Source: Labyrinthula sp. Ha
Taxonomy: Eukaryota > Sar > Bigyra > Labyrinthulida > Labyrinthulaceae
Length of the DNA: 64,000 nucleotides
Assembly: GCA_015227615.1 (NCBI GenBank)
Contig: JAALGZ010000005.1
Location: 2,046,001-2,110,000, forward strand
Reading direction: 5' to 3'
The notes beneath the pieces were generated by a model. The model ran no database searches, had not been told where the DNA came from, and saw nothing but the letters and a program-made list of their open reading frames with translations. Below, one piece after another: positions 21,633 to 31,064 of this stretch (positions within the stretch are counted from its first letter, which is position 1; the number at the start of each line of letters is the position of its first letter). A program made the position numbers and the translations under genes.

Positions 21633-24600
21633 ATCTTAAGTAAAAAGCAATGAGTAGTAAATACCTGGAGAATTAATTTGTTCGAAGTCTGACCCTATAT
21701 GACTATGGTTCATTTCTTGTGGATTTTCTTGGAGAGTAATGCAATATCGTAATCTTGAAAACCCTCTTGCGATTAAAGTTGGTCAGCTTCCTCTAGTCGA
21801 AGGAGACAAGAACACCTAACTTATCCTAGTTTTACTGGTGAAGATATGTCAAATACTTGGTTTTTTAATTATAAGCTTTCTATCCATTTAACTAAGCTCT
21901 GAAACTTCTGTTTTTAGCCTTCATTTGGCTATCTAAGATAACTTCAACTGAATAAGTTGGCCTTATTACATTCAAAACTTATTTTCCACTCATCAATGTT
22001 TCAAATATGTGACAAATATTTTTGTTATAACCAGTTATTATTTATCTCAATTTTTTGTTGGTGATTTATCTGTGAATAACTCTAAGTCAATGCCTTGCAA
22101 GTACGAAATATTTCTGTTCACAGTACATCTCTCTTAGAACTGTTACGCAACTACTGTAGACAACCTACCCTTATTCAAAAAGTTTATACATCTTCTACTA
22201 GTATCTATTAATAATGGCTACCTCTTGCACAAATTACATTGAGTAGCACCTATGGACATGATGTTTTAATTCTTAACTTTTTTTAAAAAACAAAGCAGAA
22301 GAAGTTGCCTTAATAAAAGCAGACTGATTGAACAAGATCGAGCAAACAATGGGAAGATCATTCTTAGCCAAGACAATATACAAAGTATTATCTATGTAGA
22401 AGTATAGCCAGCCCTGGGAAAATATTCTGCTGTATTCCTTAAACTATACTTTAGGATGCTTGAACCAGAAAGGTTACGCGCATAGAACGAAAAACATACA
22501 ACAACCAAAGGGTATTGCCCCAACTTATCGTGTTGGTTTCTGAAATTTATCAAAGTGCCATAAAATCTACAGAAATAAATCTTATTCATTGTTAGTTGGC
22601 TCGCACTTCGTAACAATAACCTTGAAAACATAGCTTCTTAGAGAAACCACTTTCAATCCCTTGCAAAAAATATTTCCATATCAGTTTCCTTGAAAATTTG
22701 TCAAAACTGTTTACATGATATGTAGCTATATCACCGGAAGACAAAACACAACTTCTTTATATAAAATAATAATGGGATCCACTTACATAAAATTTCCCGA
22801 TGATGACCCATTAGCTTTGAATATTCTCCGTTCTTTCAAGAATTCCATCGCGAAGATTACCTTGAAAATGAAAAGGTTATCGTCTCCTGTCCCTGAGGAA
22901 GCTAAAATATTGTCTGTTTGCAACTTCAAGTAGAAGTTATATTGTCTTGAGAAATTGGTGACCTAGGGTTGCCTTGGAATATAAACTTCAAGGCTTATGT
23001 TAGAGTCTTGAAGGTTAACAACGGCAAGTTTGCCCATAACTTAAGTACTTTAATAATACTATACTACTGCGCTGCACATAAAATACTTTGATCTTTGTAA
23101 GATTATCAGAATATACTTCTGGAAAATAAAATGCGCATATTTTTTTTAGAAAATTGTACCTAGGGCTATGAATCATACATAGTATGACAGATTGTTTTCA
23201 GGTTTAGGGATTTTAGAGAAAGCTTCAAGTAAAATAGTTGACATTTCACTTTGTATAGGAATTCTCTTTCAATAATTAAACCATAAGTCAATGTTACTTT
23301 TAGTATTAGACAGAAAATGCAGCCATATGTAACTCTCATCATACCAGACTCATGCCTCATAATTAGCTTCTTCATTGTGGATGGGCTCCAAATATAACGG
23401 TAAATAACCTGCAGCTGAATCGCATACCCAAACTAATCTTTTTTCTGGATATATCGAGGAACAGAATTTAACAACTTAAAAATCTCAAAGCTATATCCAT
23501 ATCCCAGTGTACTAATAGGTTAATTTAATATTATAAGCAATATGCAGCTATTGGAATAATTCTAGCTGCTGTGAACAAATCTTAATTGAGAAAAAAGTTA
23601 AAGAATGTAAACATCGGGACTTTCTCATTCAACCGTTTTTGCTTTAGTGGCTAGGGTTCTGCGAGAGCAAATTATTTGTATTTGAAGTTATTTCGTGGAC
23701 ATAACCACTCCCGATAATATAGCTTCTTAGGTAGTTAAATTCCTCATGTGCATTTTGAACAAGTAGGCAAACCTAGAGCTATATATCCAAGAACTGCTAT
23801 CTTAGATATTTAAAAAATTCGTTTATAAATTAGTTTTAAACCGGTGGAGCATCATTGTTACGTAGCGTCTAAGAACCAAACGAAGCTCAGTAATAACGCG
23901 TAACAGGGTTAAATTCTAGACAATTAAAACAGGCCGGCAATTCATTCATCTACTCGGCAGATATCTTCGAGAAGTCAGACTCTCAACTATGAGTCAGAGA
24001 AATTAGCAGAAACATTAGGCTAAAGTATTGATAAGGTTCAGGCTGTGTTCCGCCGTTTAATACGTAATCGAACACCAATAACTCACAAGAGGCTTTTGTC
24101 GAATAGAAAATATATTCCTTGTATCTGTGAGAGCTCAAATGTGCTACTTAGACCAAGTTCTAAGTCATTTACTTGTAAGAGTCTTTGTTTTATTCTTATT
24201 TGTAGTACCTGAGGTTGGTTATGCTCCTTTTTTGTTGCTTTATAATTCTATTATCTATTCATAGTTTGTTATGCCTTAGTTTCCTAAAATGCTGTACAAC
24301 GCTTGATACTGATACCCAATATCGATAAGCAATAATCGATAAGTGTACTATGGCTTATTTAACATTACTATTTAATATACAAGTTTAATATGCTTCACAT
24401 TAATATACACATTCAGTAATTTAGACAGAGTAAAAACTCTACTGCATGACATCACTCAGTAGATTTAAGTAATGTTTCCTGTGTCAAGATGCCCGGCATC
24501 ACGTCAACAGACCTCAGCATTTACACAAAGCAAGTAGCTGTAGTATAAACCTCCGTACGATGACTTCGGTAAAACTTAACATACCCCACTCACTAAGCCA

Positions 24601-26030
24601 CATGCTAGAGCGATATTTACTCTTATTTCATAATATAACGAGTAAGACAAAATGTGGGATAAAAAATACTTATCCTACTTAGCACTTTGAAACATACTGT
24701 TGGGGCTTTTAATTGCTCAGAAAGAGGTAACGAATCTTAGGCAACTCTTACTAACAATTGGATTCGGCTTTCGTGCATATTTTTTTAATATTCGAATAAC
24801 TTGCAACTAATTAAGCGACAGTACTCAAGTTTTTAACCCATGAAAAAGAATTTTATGAAGTTATTCGAATCTTAGCGAGTTTACAACTAATGTAAGCCTC
24901 TTTGGTTAAATGGGATTCTTTATTTTTATAAAGATAGTTCTTTAGTGAAACCAAGGCTAGAAAGAATTCAGAGCAGTTTGATTTTTCAGCTACTGTTTAA
25001 CGGATGATGACTACAATGACTGTTTTCAGTAAATCCTCTATTAGACAAGTAGAATAATGACTCGATTTGAAAACTTGTAGCAGTTTCTCCTTCGTTTTAT
25101 ATATTTGATAACTTTAATTCACTTGTTGAAAATTTTTTAACTTTGCACACACTTAATCGGTGGCTTTCAATCTGCCAATTGATTGATCCTTGCTTTAAAC
25201 ATAGCTTAATTGCTCATAATAACTCGTTATACTTTATTAAGGCTTCAACTCTCTTGCGATTACTTTCTTTGTGGCTTATTGATTAAGTAAGTGCTGGGAG
25301 GTTTGTTCTTCACAAGGCGAAAAATCAAGACTATGAATCGTAGAGTTATTTTCTTACGATGGAGCTATTGGATAACTTATTGCTTAACCTAAAATTACCC
25401 AAGAAAATCATTGGAACTGCGTCTACTACACTAATTACAACTAACATCGAACTTAATTGTCAAAAAATAAGATGGTCCTCGAGAAGCGTCTCATACAATA
25501 ACTCAGCACCGAATGCAGCTCCTATGAGTATTGTTGCTGATTTAAGCTTAATGAATTTTGTTTGAAGTCTTTTTTCTTGATAACTGACTTACGGAGAATC
25601 TTCTTCACTGTTTTTTTGGTTCCAATTAGCAAAAGTTAATTGCTCAAGGCAAGTCTCTAAGGTAACTTCCTGCTAAGAGCTTATTTGAATCTTAGCTTTA
25701 TTATCGTTTTTGTAAACTATTCATAATCGCCTTCGCATGGGCCTCAGATGAACGCATGCTGGTTTCAAAGAGTTGTACAGTTCAGTGATAGCCTCTGAGG
25801 AAATGCTTATTTTTTGTGTTGGGTCGCTAATTACAGAAAATTCAAATACTTAAGTAAGAGAATGTCCGGAAGTTTGTATAGTCCTACAGCTACACGTCCT
25901 ATGAAACTTGAGGTAAGTTTACTACCTTAAGCAAACCAGAAACACTAGACAATGACGAGACTCTCAACGGTGTATAAAAACCTTGCTTTCCTTTTGTACA
26001 TAAAAAATACATAGGACTGTCAAAAAAAAC
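21633..26030. other. 4.4-kb gene-poor gap between the thiolase islands
   Basis: Scattered short frames (the longest about 79 codons near 22.4-22.6 kb, minus) show no family resemblance. A 68-codon ATG frame at 25359-25565 and a 72-codon one at 22715-22933 (plus) are plausible only as chance frames. I found no small-exon gene joined by short GTA...TAG introns. Confidence 0.5.
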
Positions 26031-27265
26031 TTATAAGTTACTCTTCACTGGATCGCTACATATCTCTAAAATTGTGGCATTCGCGGTTCCACCTCCTTCG
26101 CAGATTGTCTGTAATCCATACTTGCCCTTTCGTTTTTCTAGTTCGTACAACAAGGTCACCATTAACTTTACTCCGGTACATCCAAGAGGATGCCCTAAGC
26201 CACAAGCACCCCCGTTCACATTTAGCTTATTCAAATCAGCTCCTGTTTCCTTAGCCCAAGCTAATGGAACACTTGCAAATGCTTCGTTTACTTCGTACAA
26301 GTCCATCTGATCCATTGTTAAACCAGTCTGCTTAAAAACGTTAAAGGTAGCAGGAATTGGTCCATCAAGCATTACTACAGGATCGGAACCTGCTAGAGCC
26401 AATCCAACAAGCTTAGCCCTTGGTTTTAAGCCCAGTCTCTTTAGACCTGCTTCACTGCAGATTAACATGGCAGCAGCTCCATCACATATTTGCGAAGCTG
26501 TTCCAGCTGTCAATAGACCATCTTTCTGCAAGGTTTTCATTTTCTTCATCTTTTCTAAAGTTGTGTTTGGTCTTATTCCTTCATCAGTATCATGGACTAC
26601 TTCTTCACCTTCTTTGTTCTTTCCTTTTAGAGGAACAATTTCATCCTTGAATCTACCGGCTTGAGTAGCTTTGTGTGCTTTTACATGAGACATGTATCCC
26701 CACTTATCTAATTCATCTCTGGTCACACCATACTTTTGTGCTACAAGTTCAGCTCCGTTGAATTGGGAAAACTCAATCCCAGGCCATTTCTCTTGAATAT
26801 TCTTAGATTCCTCTATTTTACCTCTCCCCGCTTTAAATCCCTCCTTCTGTGGAGAATCAATTGGAATAAGAGACATGTGATCAACACCAGCTGCAATCAC
26901 ACAATCTTGTAACCCGGACATAACAGCTTGAGCAGCAAAATGAACAGCTTGTTGGCCACTTCCGCACATTCTATTAACCGTGGTTCCTGGTACTGAGAGT
27001 GGTAACTTCTTAGATGCTACGACAGCATAACGTCCAATATTACCAGCCTGTGCCCCGTATTGTTGAACACACCCCATAATCACATCATCTACTTCTTTTC
27101 CGTCAATTCCAGTTCTTTCTACAATTTCATCCAGCACTGCAGCAGCTAAATCCACCGGGTGAAAACTAAAATGTCAGGATCAATCCAAACAAAGTACTCT
27201 TTAAGACGCCCATTTCTCTTTCCACCTGCAGTTCTTACAGCTTCTACAATATATGCGTTAGGCAT
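26031..27265 (-). CDS. Acetyl-CoA C-acetyltransferase (thiolase) 2, two exons
   Basis: The coding sequence is complement(26031..27165, 27198..27265), 400 residues, the same length as thiolase 1. The long exon alone lacks the first 22 residues. The 68-nt first exon starts with ATG at 27265 and encodes MPNAYIVEAVRTAGGKRNGR, then Leu-Lys and the first two bases of Asp. Splicing out 32 nt gives KDFHPVDL where thiolase 1 has REWHPVDL. Catalytic residues are kept: Cys90 in VNRMCGSGQQ, NEAFASVP, His in GLGHPLGCTG and Cys in CEGGGTANA. The C-terminus is again Ser-Asn-Leu. Predicted role: reversible condensation of acetyl-CoA. The gene is divergent from V-ATPase D, with 231 bp between the two starts. 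It differs from its paralogue in having an intron. Confidence 0.95.
27166..27197 (-). other. Thiolase 2 intron (32 nt)
   Basis: Starts GTACTTTG and ends ATTTTAG, splitting codon 23 after its second base. Its removal restores exact colinearity with intronless thiolase 1. Confidence 0.93.
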
Positions 27266-27496
27266 TCTCTCCGTTTTATTTTATATCTTTTGATTTGCTT
27301 TTCGGCCATATTTTTCTCGGAAAATGGAGTTTCAAAATTTTGGGCAATCAGCTATATGAAATATTAATCCCGGTCGAAGTCGCTTGTCCGAGGATAAAAC
27401 CCCGAATCCCCGAGGTCGTATTGATAAAGAATATTACTTGATATGGCATTACTGTCACTGTGGAAAGTAATCTTCTTGAAGAATTCGAAATAGAAA
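27266..27496. promoter_or_regulatory. Shared divergent promoter region, thiolase 2 / V-ATPase D
   Basis: A 231-bp spacer separates two divergent start codons and must hold both promoters. It contains a patch richer in GC around 27365-27420 with two CCCCGA copies; no known element is recognised. Confidence 0.55.
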
Positions 27497-28273
27497 ATGA
27501 CTGACAAAATTGATGGGGTCTTTGCCACTAGAATGAACCAACAGACGTATAAATTGAAGGCATCAGGGGCAAAAAAGGGCTATGAACTTCTTAAGAAAAA
27601 ATCTGACGCTCTGAAGGTTCGATTTAGGGCTATGCTGAGAGACATCAAAGCACAGAAGGAACTACTTGCAACAACTATGCCAGACGCCTATATATCCCTT
27701 GCTAGCTCCTTCTATACTGCAGGGAATTTTGGACCTGACTTATTTAATAGTCAACCTACAGATGCAAAGTTTAAAGTAATAGCAAGTGAAGATAATGTAG
27801 CGGGAGTAAAATTACCAACTTTTGAACCAGTGTCAGCTTCTGATGAAGTATTAGGAGGCGAGAAACCAGATGCAGGTTTAAGGAATCTTGGACTGTTAGG
27901 TGGAGGTAAAAAAGTGCAGGAAGCTAAACAGAAGTTTACAGAGTTACTTCATTCTTTGATAAGAATTGCAAGTTTGCAAACAAGCTTCAAGACTCTGGAT
28001 GAGGCTTTGAAAGTGACAAATAGGAGAGTCAATGCTCTTGAACATGTCGTAGTTCCAAGAATAGAGAACACAGTTAAGTATATTGCAAAAGAACTTGATG
28101 AAATGGAAAGAGAGGAATTTTTCAGACTTAAGAAAGTTGTGCAGATGAAATCCTCAGGTGAAGACCTGAAGTCGTTGCAACAAACTCATGTGGATTTGGA
28201 AGCCGAGGAAAAGTCAGGAAACGTTTTTGAAAAATTTGAAGGTGATGAGTATGATGAAGATGTTGTATTTTAA
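27497..28273 (+). CDS. V-type H+-ATPase subunit D (central stalk)
   Basis: A complete intronless gene of 258 residues from an ATG; animal and yeast homologues are about 247-256. Subunit D forms the rotor shaft of V1 and couples ATP hydrolysis to proton pumping at vacuolar and endosomal membranes. Recognisable blocks are an N-terminal helix with [20 protein letters not shown], then LLKKKSDAL with RFRAML, the [11 protein letters not shown] strand, [38 protein letters not shown] and [16 protein letters not shown]. The acidic tail is also usual. It shares a divergent promoter region with thiolase 2 and converges on the TPR gene with 59 bases between stops. Confidence 0.97.
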   Translation: MTDKIDGVFATRMNQQTYKLKASGAKKGYELLKKKSDALKVRFRAMLRDIKAQKELLATTMPDAYISLASSFYTAGNFGPDLFNSQPTDAKFKVIASEDNVAGVKLPTFEPVSASDEVLGGEKPDAGLRNLGLLGGGKKVQEAKQKFTELLHSLIRIASLQTSFKTLDEALKVTNRRVNALEHVVVPRIENTVKYIAKELDEMEREEFFRLKKVVQMKSSGEDLKSLQQTHVDLEAEEKSGNVFEKFEGDEYDEDVVF

Positions 28274-28332
28274 GTTTAAAACTTGATGGCTGCGAAATTG
28301 TTTCAATCGAAAATACTTGCAACTAATGGAGC

Positions 28333-29370
28333 CTACATTGAATTGATTTTCCTATGGAGTTTCAAGGCGAGAAGTAAGCTTTTGTGTTTTTCGCTCCTCA
28401 AGTTTGTTAGCAAAACATTGGCTAGTTTAAAATGCTTCTGCGACGACGGAATATTTCCCAATCGATTTTCGCAAACGCCAATAAAGTGATTTAGAAAAAC
28501 TTGATCAAACTCTGAAACACAAATAAGACTAAGCGCTTCTTTTAAGTATTCTTTTGCTATTTGATAATCTGATAACTTAATTAGAGTCAAACCAAGGCTG
28601 GTTAGAGTGCGGCAGTGCAACAACATTTCTTCCTCTGCAAGGACATCGGTTTCCCCCATTCTCAATTTGGCTGCATCCTGAAAAAAATTTGCGGCTCTAT
28701 TGAACCTTCCTAGAAGGTAGTAACCAATGCCTAAATTGTATAGCGCAATTACGGTTTCATCTCTGTATAGGTTTGAAGTTACCTTTAAAGAAGAAATGGT
28801 AGAGTGAAATTTCTTGCAATACTGAAGCGAAAGCTTTATGAATTTATTTTGTGTCACAGTTTTTTCCTCCAAGAATCCTAGCGCTAAAAGTTTCATGCTT
28901 TGGGCATTTGTACTTAGTTTAAGGTAGACGTTTGCCATTGAGTTCAAAGCACAAAGGATTAGTCCTTCAGAATCAAAACCTTCTAGCTTTGCTTTTTGAT
29001 AGAGAATGCTGTCATCATGAATTTCTTTTAGAGAGAAAAGACAGCAGCTATAAACTTCAAGTGCCTTCTCCAAATTATAGATCTCTTCGTATTTTATCCC
29101 TCTTTCAAAATCTAATTTAGATTTGGTTGTAAGGTCTCGAATCCTTCCTGCACTTTCACTCAAAATTTTAAGATCCCTCAGTCTAGACTTTGTCTTTGCA
29201 ACTAGTTTGCGAAACATGTATGTTTTAGGCAGTGATTGAAGCGATATACTTTGAAAACCTTCTGCACTTAGAAATGGTCTTAATTCTTTCGATAAGGACT
29301 TTTCTACGTACCTTTGAGGGAAGGAAAACTTCGAAAGCTGATCATAATAAAATGGTGTTAGGGCATCCAT
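28333..29370 (-). CDS. Tetratricopeptide-repeat (TPR) protein, unassigned
   Basis: This frame of 345 residues starts at the ATG at 29370; three further in-frame codons upstream lack an ATG. Helical TPR-like repeats are visible at about residues 85-118, 140-170, 206-239 (ALYNLGIGYYLLGRFNRAA, with the canonical W/L-G-Y-A-F pattern), 254-287 and 293-322 (GVCENRLGNIPSSQKHFKLA). TPRs mediate protein-protein contacts. Residues 1-80 form a basic region unlike any family I know. It is not possible to name a complex or pathway. The gene converges on V-ATPase D (59 bp between stops) and diverges from Tap42 (187 bp between starts). Confidence 0.8.
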   Translation of the reverse strand: MDALTPFYYDQLSKFSFPQRYVEKSLSKELRPFLSAEGFQSISLQSLPKTYMFRKLVAKTKSRLRDLKILSESAGRIRDLTTKSKLDFERGIKYEEIYNLEKALEVYSCCLFSLKEIHDDSILYQKAKLEGFDSEGLILCALNSMANVYLKLSTNAQSMKLLALGFLEEKTVTQNKFIKLSLQYCKKFHSTISSLKVTSNLYRDETVIALYNLGIGYYLLGRFNRAANFFQDAAKLRMGETDVLAEEEMLLHCRTLTSLGLTLIKLSDYQIAKEYLKEALSLICVSEFDQVFLNHFIGVCENRLGNIPSSQKHFKLANVLLTNLRSEKHKSLLLALKLHRKINSM

Positions 29371-29557
29371 ATATCTCAATTTTAGCTAAACATATAAATA
29401 ATAGACATGGTGAATTTACAAATGGCGTAAGATATGCAAGTTTGAAGAATGAAGTCCGCGTTTCACTTTCTATTCTAGGCTACTAAGCAGTGTCAAGATG
29501 GCATTACCACCATTGTAGAACCTTGTTCAAAAAAATAACACGCAAGGTATTGACTAA
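29371..29557. promoter_or_regulatory. Shared divergent promoter region, TPR gene / Tap42
   Basis: A 187-bp spacer lies between divergent start codons and must contain both promoters. No defined motif stands out. Confidence 0.5.
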
Positions 29558-30726
29558 ATGAAGAAAATAGATGCTGTGAGCGAGGAAGACTTGAGGTATT
29601 CTTCAAATTCATTTGAATTTTAGCCGCTTATTTGAAGAATCATTTAAGTTGTATCATTCAGATGCATCAAGTAGTACTCAGGAGTTAACAACCAAAGTAG
29701 TTGGTTCCTCTTGCTTATCTTGCTTAGCTCACAAATGTGTTTGAAGGTTTACAAAAGCTGCAAATATTCTCAAAAAATGAGGAAGTTGATGATATTTTAA
29801 CTGAAAACCTACCATACATAACTGTTGCATATCTTCTTGGAAGCACATGGAGCCAGAATTTCTCGAGAGAGCCTGGGAAACGTTTACAAGCAATCATTAA
29901 CTCACTTAATTTCTACTTGCACTACCTTGAGTTTGTTGAAAAGTTGAAAATCGTTGCACAAGGTGCAAGATTTTTAGAAGTATATAATGAACTCAAAAAG
30001 TATTATCATAATGACTCAAACATTCCTTCAGACACGTCTTTTGAAACTTACTTGAAGAAAAAATTTGGAGCGGAAAAATACAGAACATATAAAATTAGTC
30101 TTCATGAAGAAGAGGCTCGGTATCAGATGGAAATATCCGAAATTTTACACTCTTATGATTCAGATAATGAAAGACAGCTCAATCTCACACATATCCAGCT
30201 CTATTGTATAAGAGCGCTGAAGGATTGTTATTCTCTTTCAACAGAAAAAAAGCTACTTCAGTTCAGAGTTGAAAACCCAAATTTCAAACAGGAAAACTTA
30301 ATCAGACCAAAACCAGTTGATGTTGTAAAAATCAATGACCAAAACACTTCTAAGATTGAGGCATTTCAAATAAACAATCAGAGGAAGATGCATCTGTCTG
30401 AAAATGAAGGGTTGAAGAAACTAGGTTTAAAATTTCAGACAAAGGGCACAGAGCAGATTAAGTCAGAAATTTTCAGGCCAAGTCATATTCTTCCTACTAT
30501 GAGTCTGGATGAATATGCCGATATTCAAGTTCGAAGGGCAAAGGAAAGAGCAGAGAGGCAAGCTGAAGCTGAAAAGGATACATCTGGGCTAAAAATGCAA
30601 GATGTTTTGGAGAAGGGGCTCGAGGAAGATAATGAAGTTGTCGATCAAGCAACCAAGAATGATAGAGATTGGGATGACTGGAAAGATGATAATCCAAAAG
30701 GGTCTGGAGTTACGAAGTTGTATTGA
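29558..30726 (+). CDS. Tap42/alpha4 (IGBP1) PP2A-type phosphatase regulator, three exons
   Basis: The coding sequence join(29558..29595, 29624..29696, 29728..30726) gives 369 residues. The third exon alone has no ATG and begins mid-domain. Splicing out 28 and 31 nt yields an N-terminus from an ATG reading MKKIDAVSEEDLSRLFEESF, then KLYHSDASSSTQELTTKL, which matches the family start ('Lf..g..ly......'). Further signatures are NEEVDDILTENLPYITVAYL, the C-terminal ILPTMSLDEYADIQ ('PTmsldEfae.e') and the terminal DWDDWKDDNPKGSG (residues 351-364), diagnostic of Tap42. The helical N-terminal half should bind catalytic subunits of PP2A, PP4 and PP6 and act in TOR-linked signalling. The gene converges on PEN-2 with only 10 bases between stop codons. 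Confidence 0.95.
29596..29623 (+). other. Tap42 intron 1 (28 nt)
   Basis: Starts GTATTCTTC and ends AATTTTAG, splitting codon 13 after two bases. The bases read through would end the frame. Confidence 0.92.
29697..29727 (+). other. Tap42 intron 2 (31 nt)
   Basis: Starts GTAGTTGG and ends TTGCTTAG, in phase 0 between Lys37 and Leu38. It contains a pyrimidine-rich stretch before the acceptor. Confidence 0.92.
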
Positions 30727-30736
30727 TTACTTAAAC

Positions 30737-31064
30737 CTACCAGTTATCTTCCTCTATACTAAAAACAAGATATCTTTCAAAATCTTTATAGTTAAGCTGA
30801 AAGTACACTGCCCAAGCAACTAGCGCAGTAATGCTTATGACAGAAAGGATTGCTGAACCTTTGACGCCTAAGACTTAGAAAGAGGAACAAAGTACAGGTT
30901 TTGAAGGTTCCAGCGGGTGCTAGGTAGTAAATATCTTTGAATGTAAGGACATTGACTACCCATACAAGGGGAAGTCCAAGAAAGCCAATTACAAACAGCC
31001 TAAAGGCTAATTTTTTCTCATCAGGAGTAAGCTCAAATGGTTTCGGACTCTTGTTCTGTTCCAT
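30737..31064 (-). CDS. Gamma-secretase subunit PEN-2, two exons
   Basis: The coding sequence complement(30737..30867, 30896..31064) gives 99 residues (human PEN-2 has 101). Exon 1 starts at ATG 31064. The segment LTPDEKKLAFRLFVIGFLGL followed by PLVWVVNVL (residues 12-40) matches the PEN-2 first hydrophobic segment ('[26 protein letters not shown]'-like, with the FLPFLW/LPLVW core). After splicing, VKGSAILSVISITALVAWAV (58-77) is the second membrane segment. ERYLVFSIEEDN near the end corresponds to the conserved DYLSF region. PEN-2 activates presenilin inside the intramembrane protease gamma-secretase, in ER, Golgi and endosomal membranes. Without splicing, the frame would lose its second membrane segment. 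The gene ends 10 bp from the Tap42 stop. Confidence 0.92.
30868..30895 (-). other. PEN-2 intron (28 nt)
   Basis: Starts GTACTTTG and ends AGTCTTAG, splitting codon 57 after its first base. Its removal restores the second membrane segment of PEN-2. Confidence 0.93.

Noticed and set aside
29735-29737. ATG/GTG near 29735 as the Tap42 start
   Set aside because: The ATG is out of frame and the in-frame codon is GTG; two 28- and 31-nt introns join a proper ATG exon and restore the conserved N-terminus.
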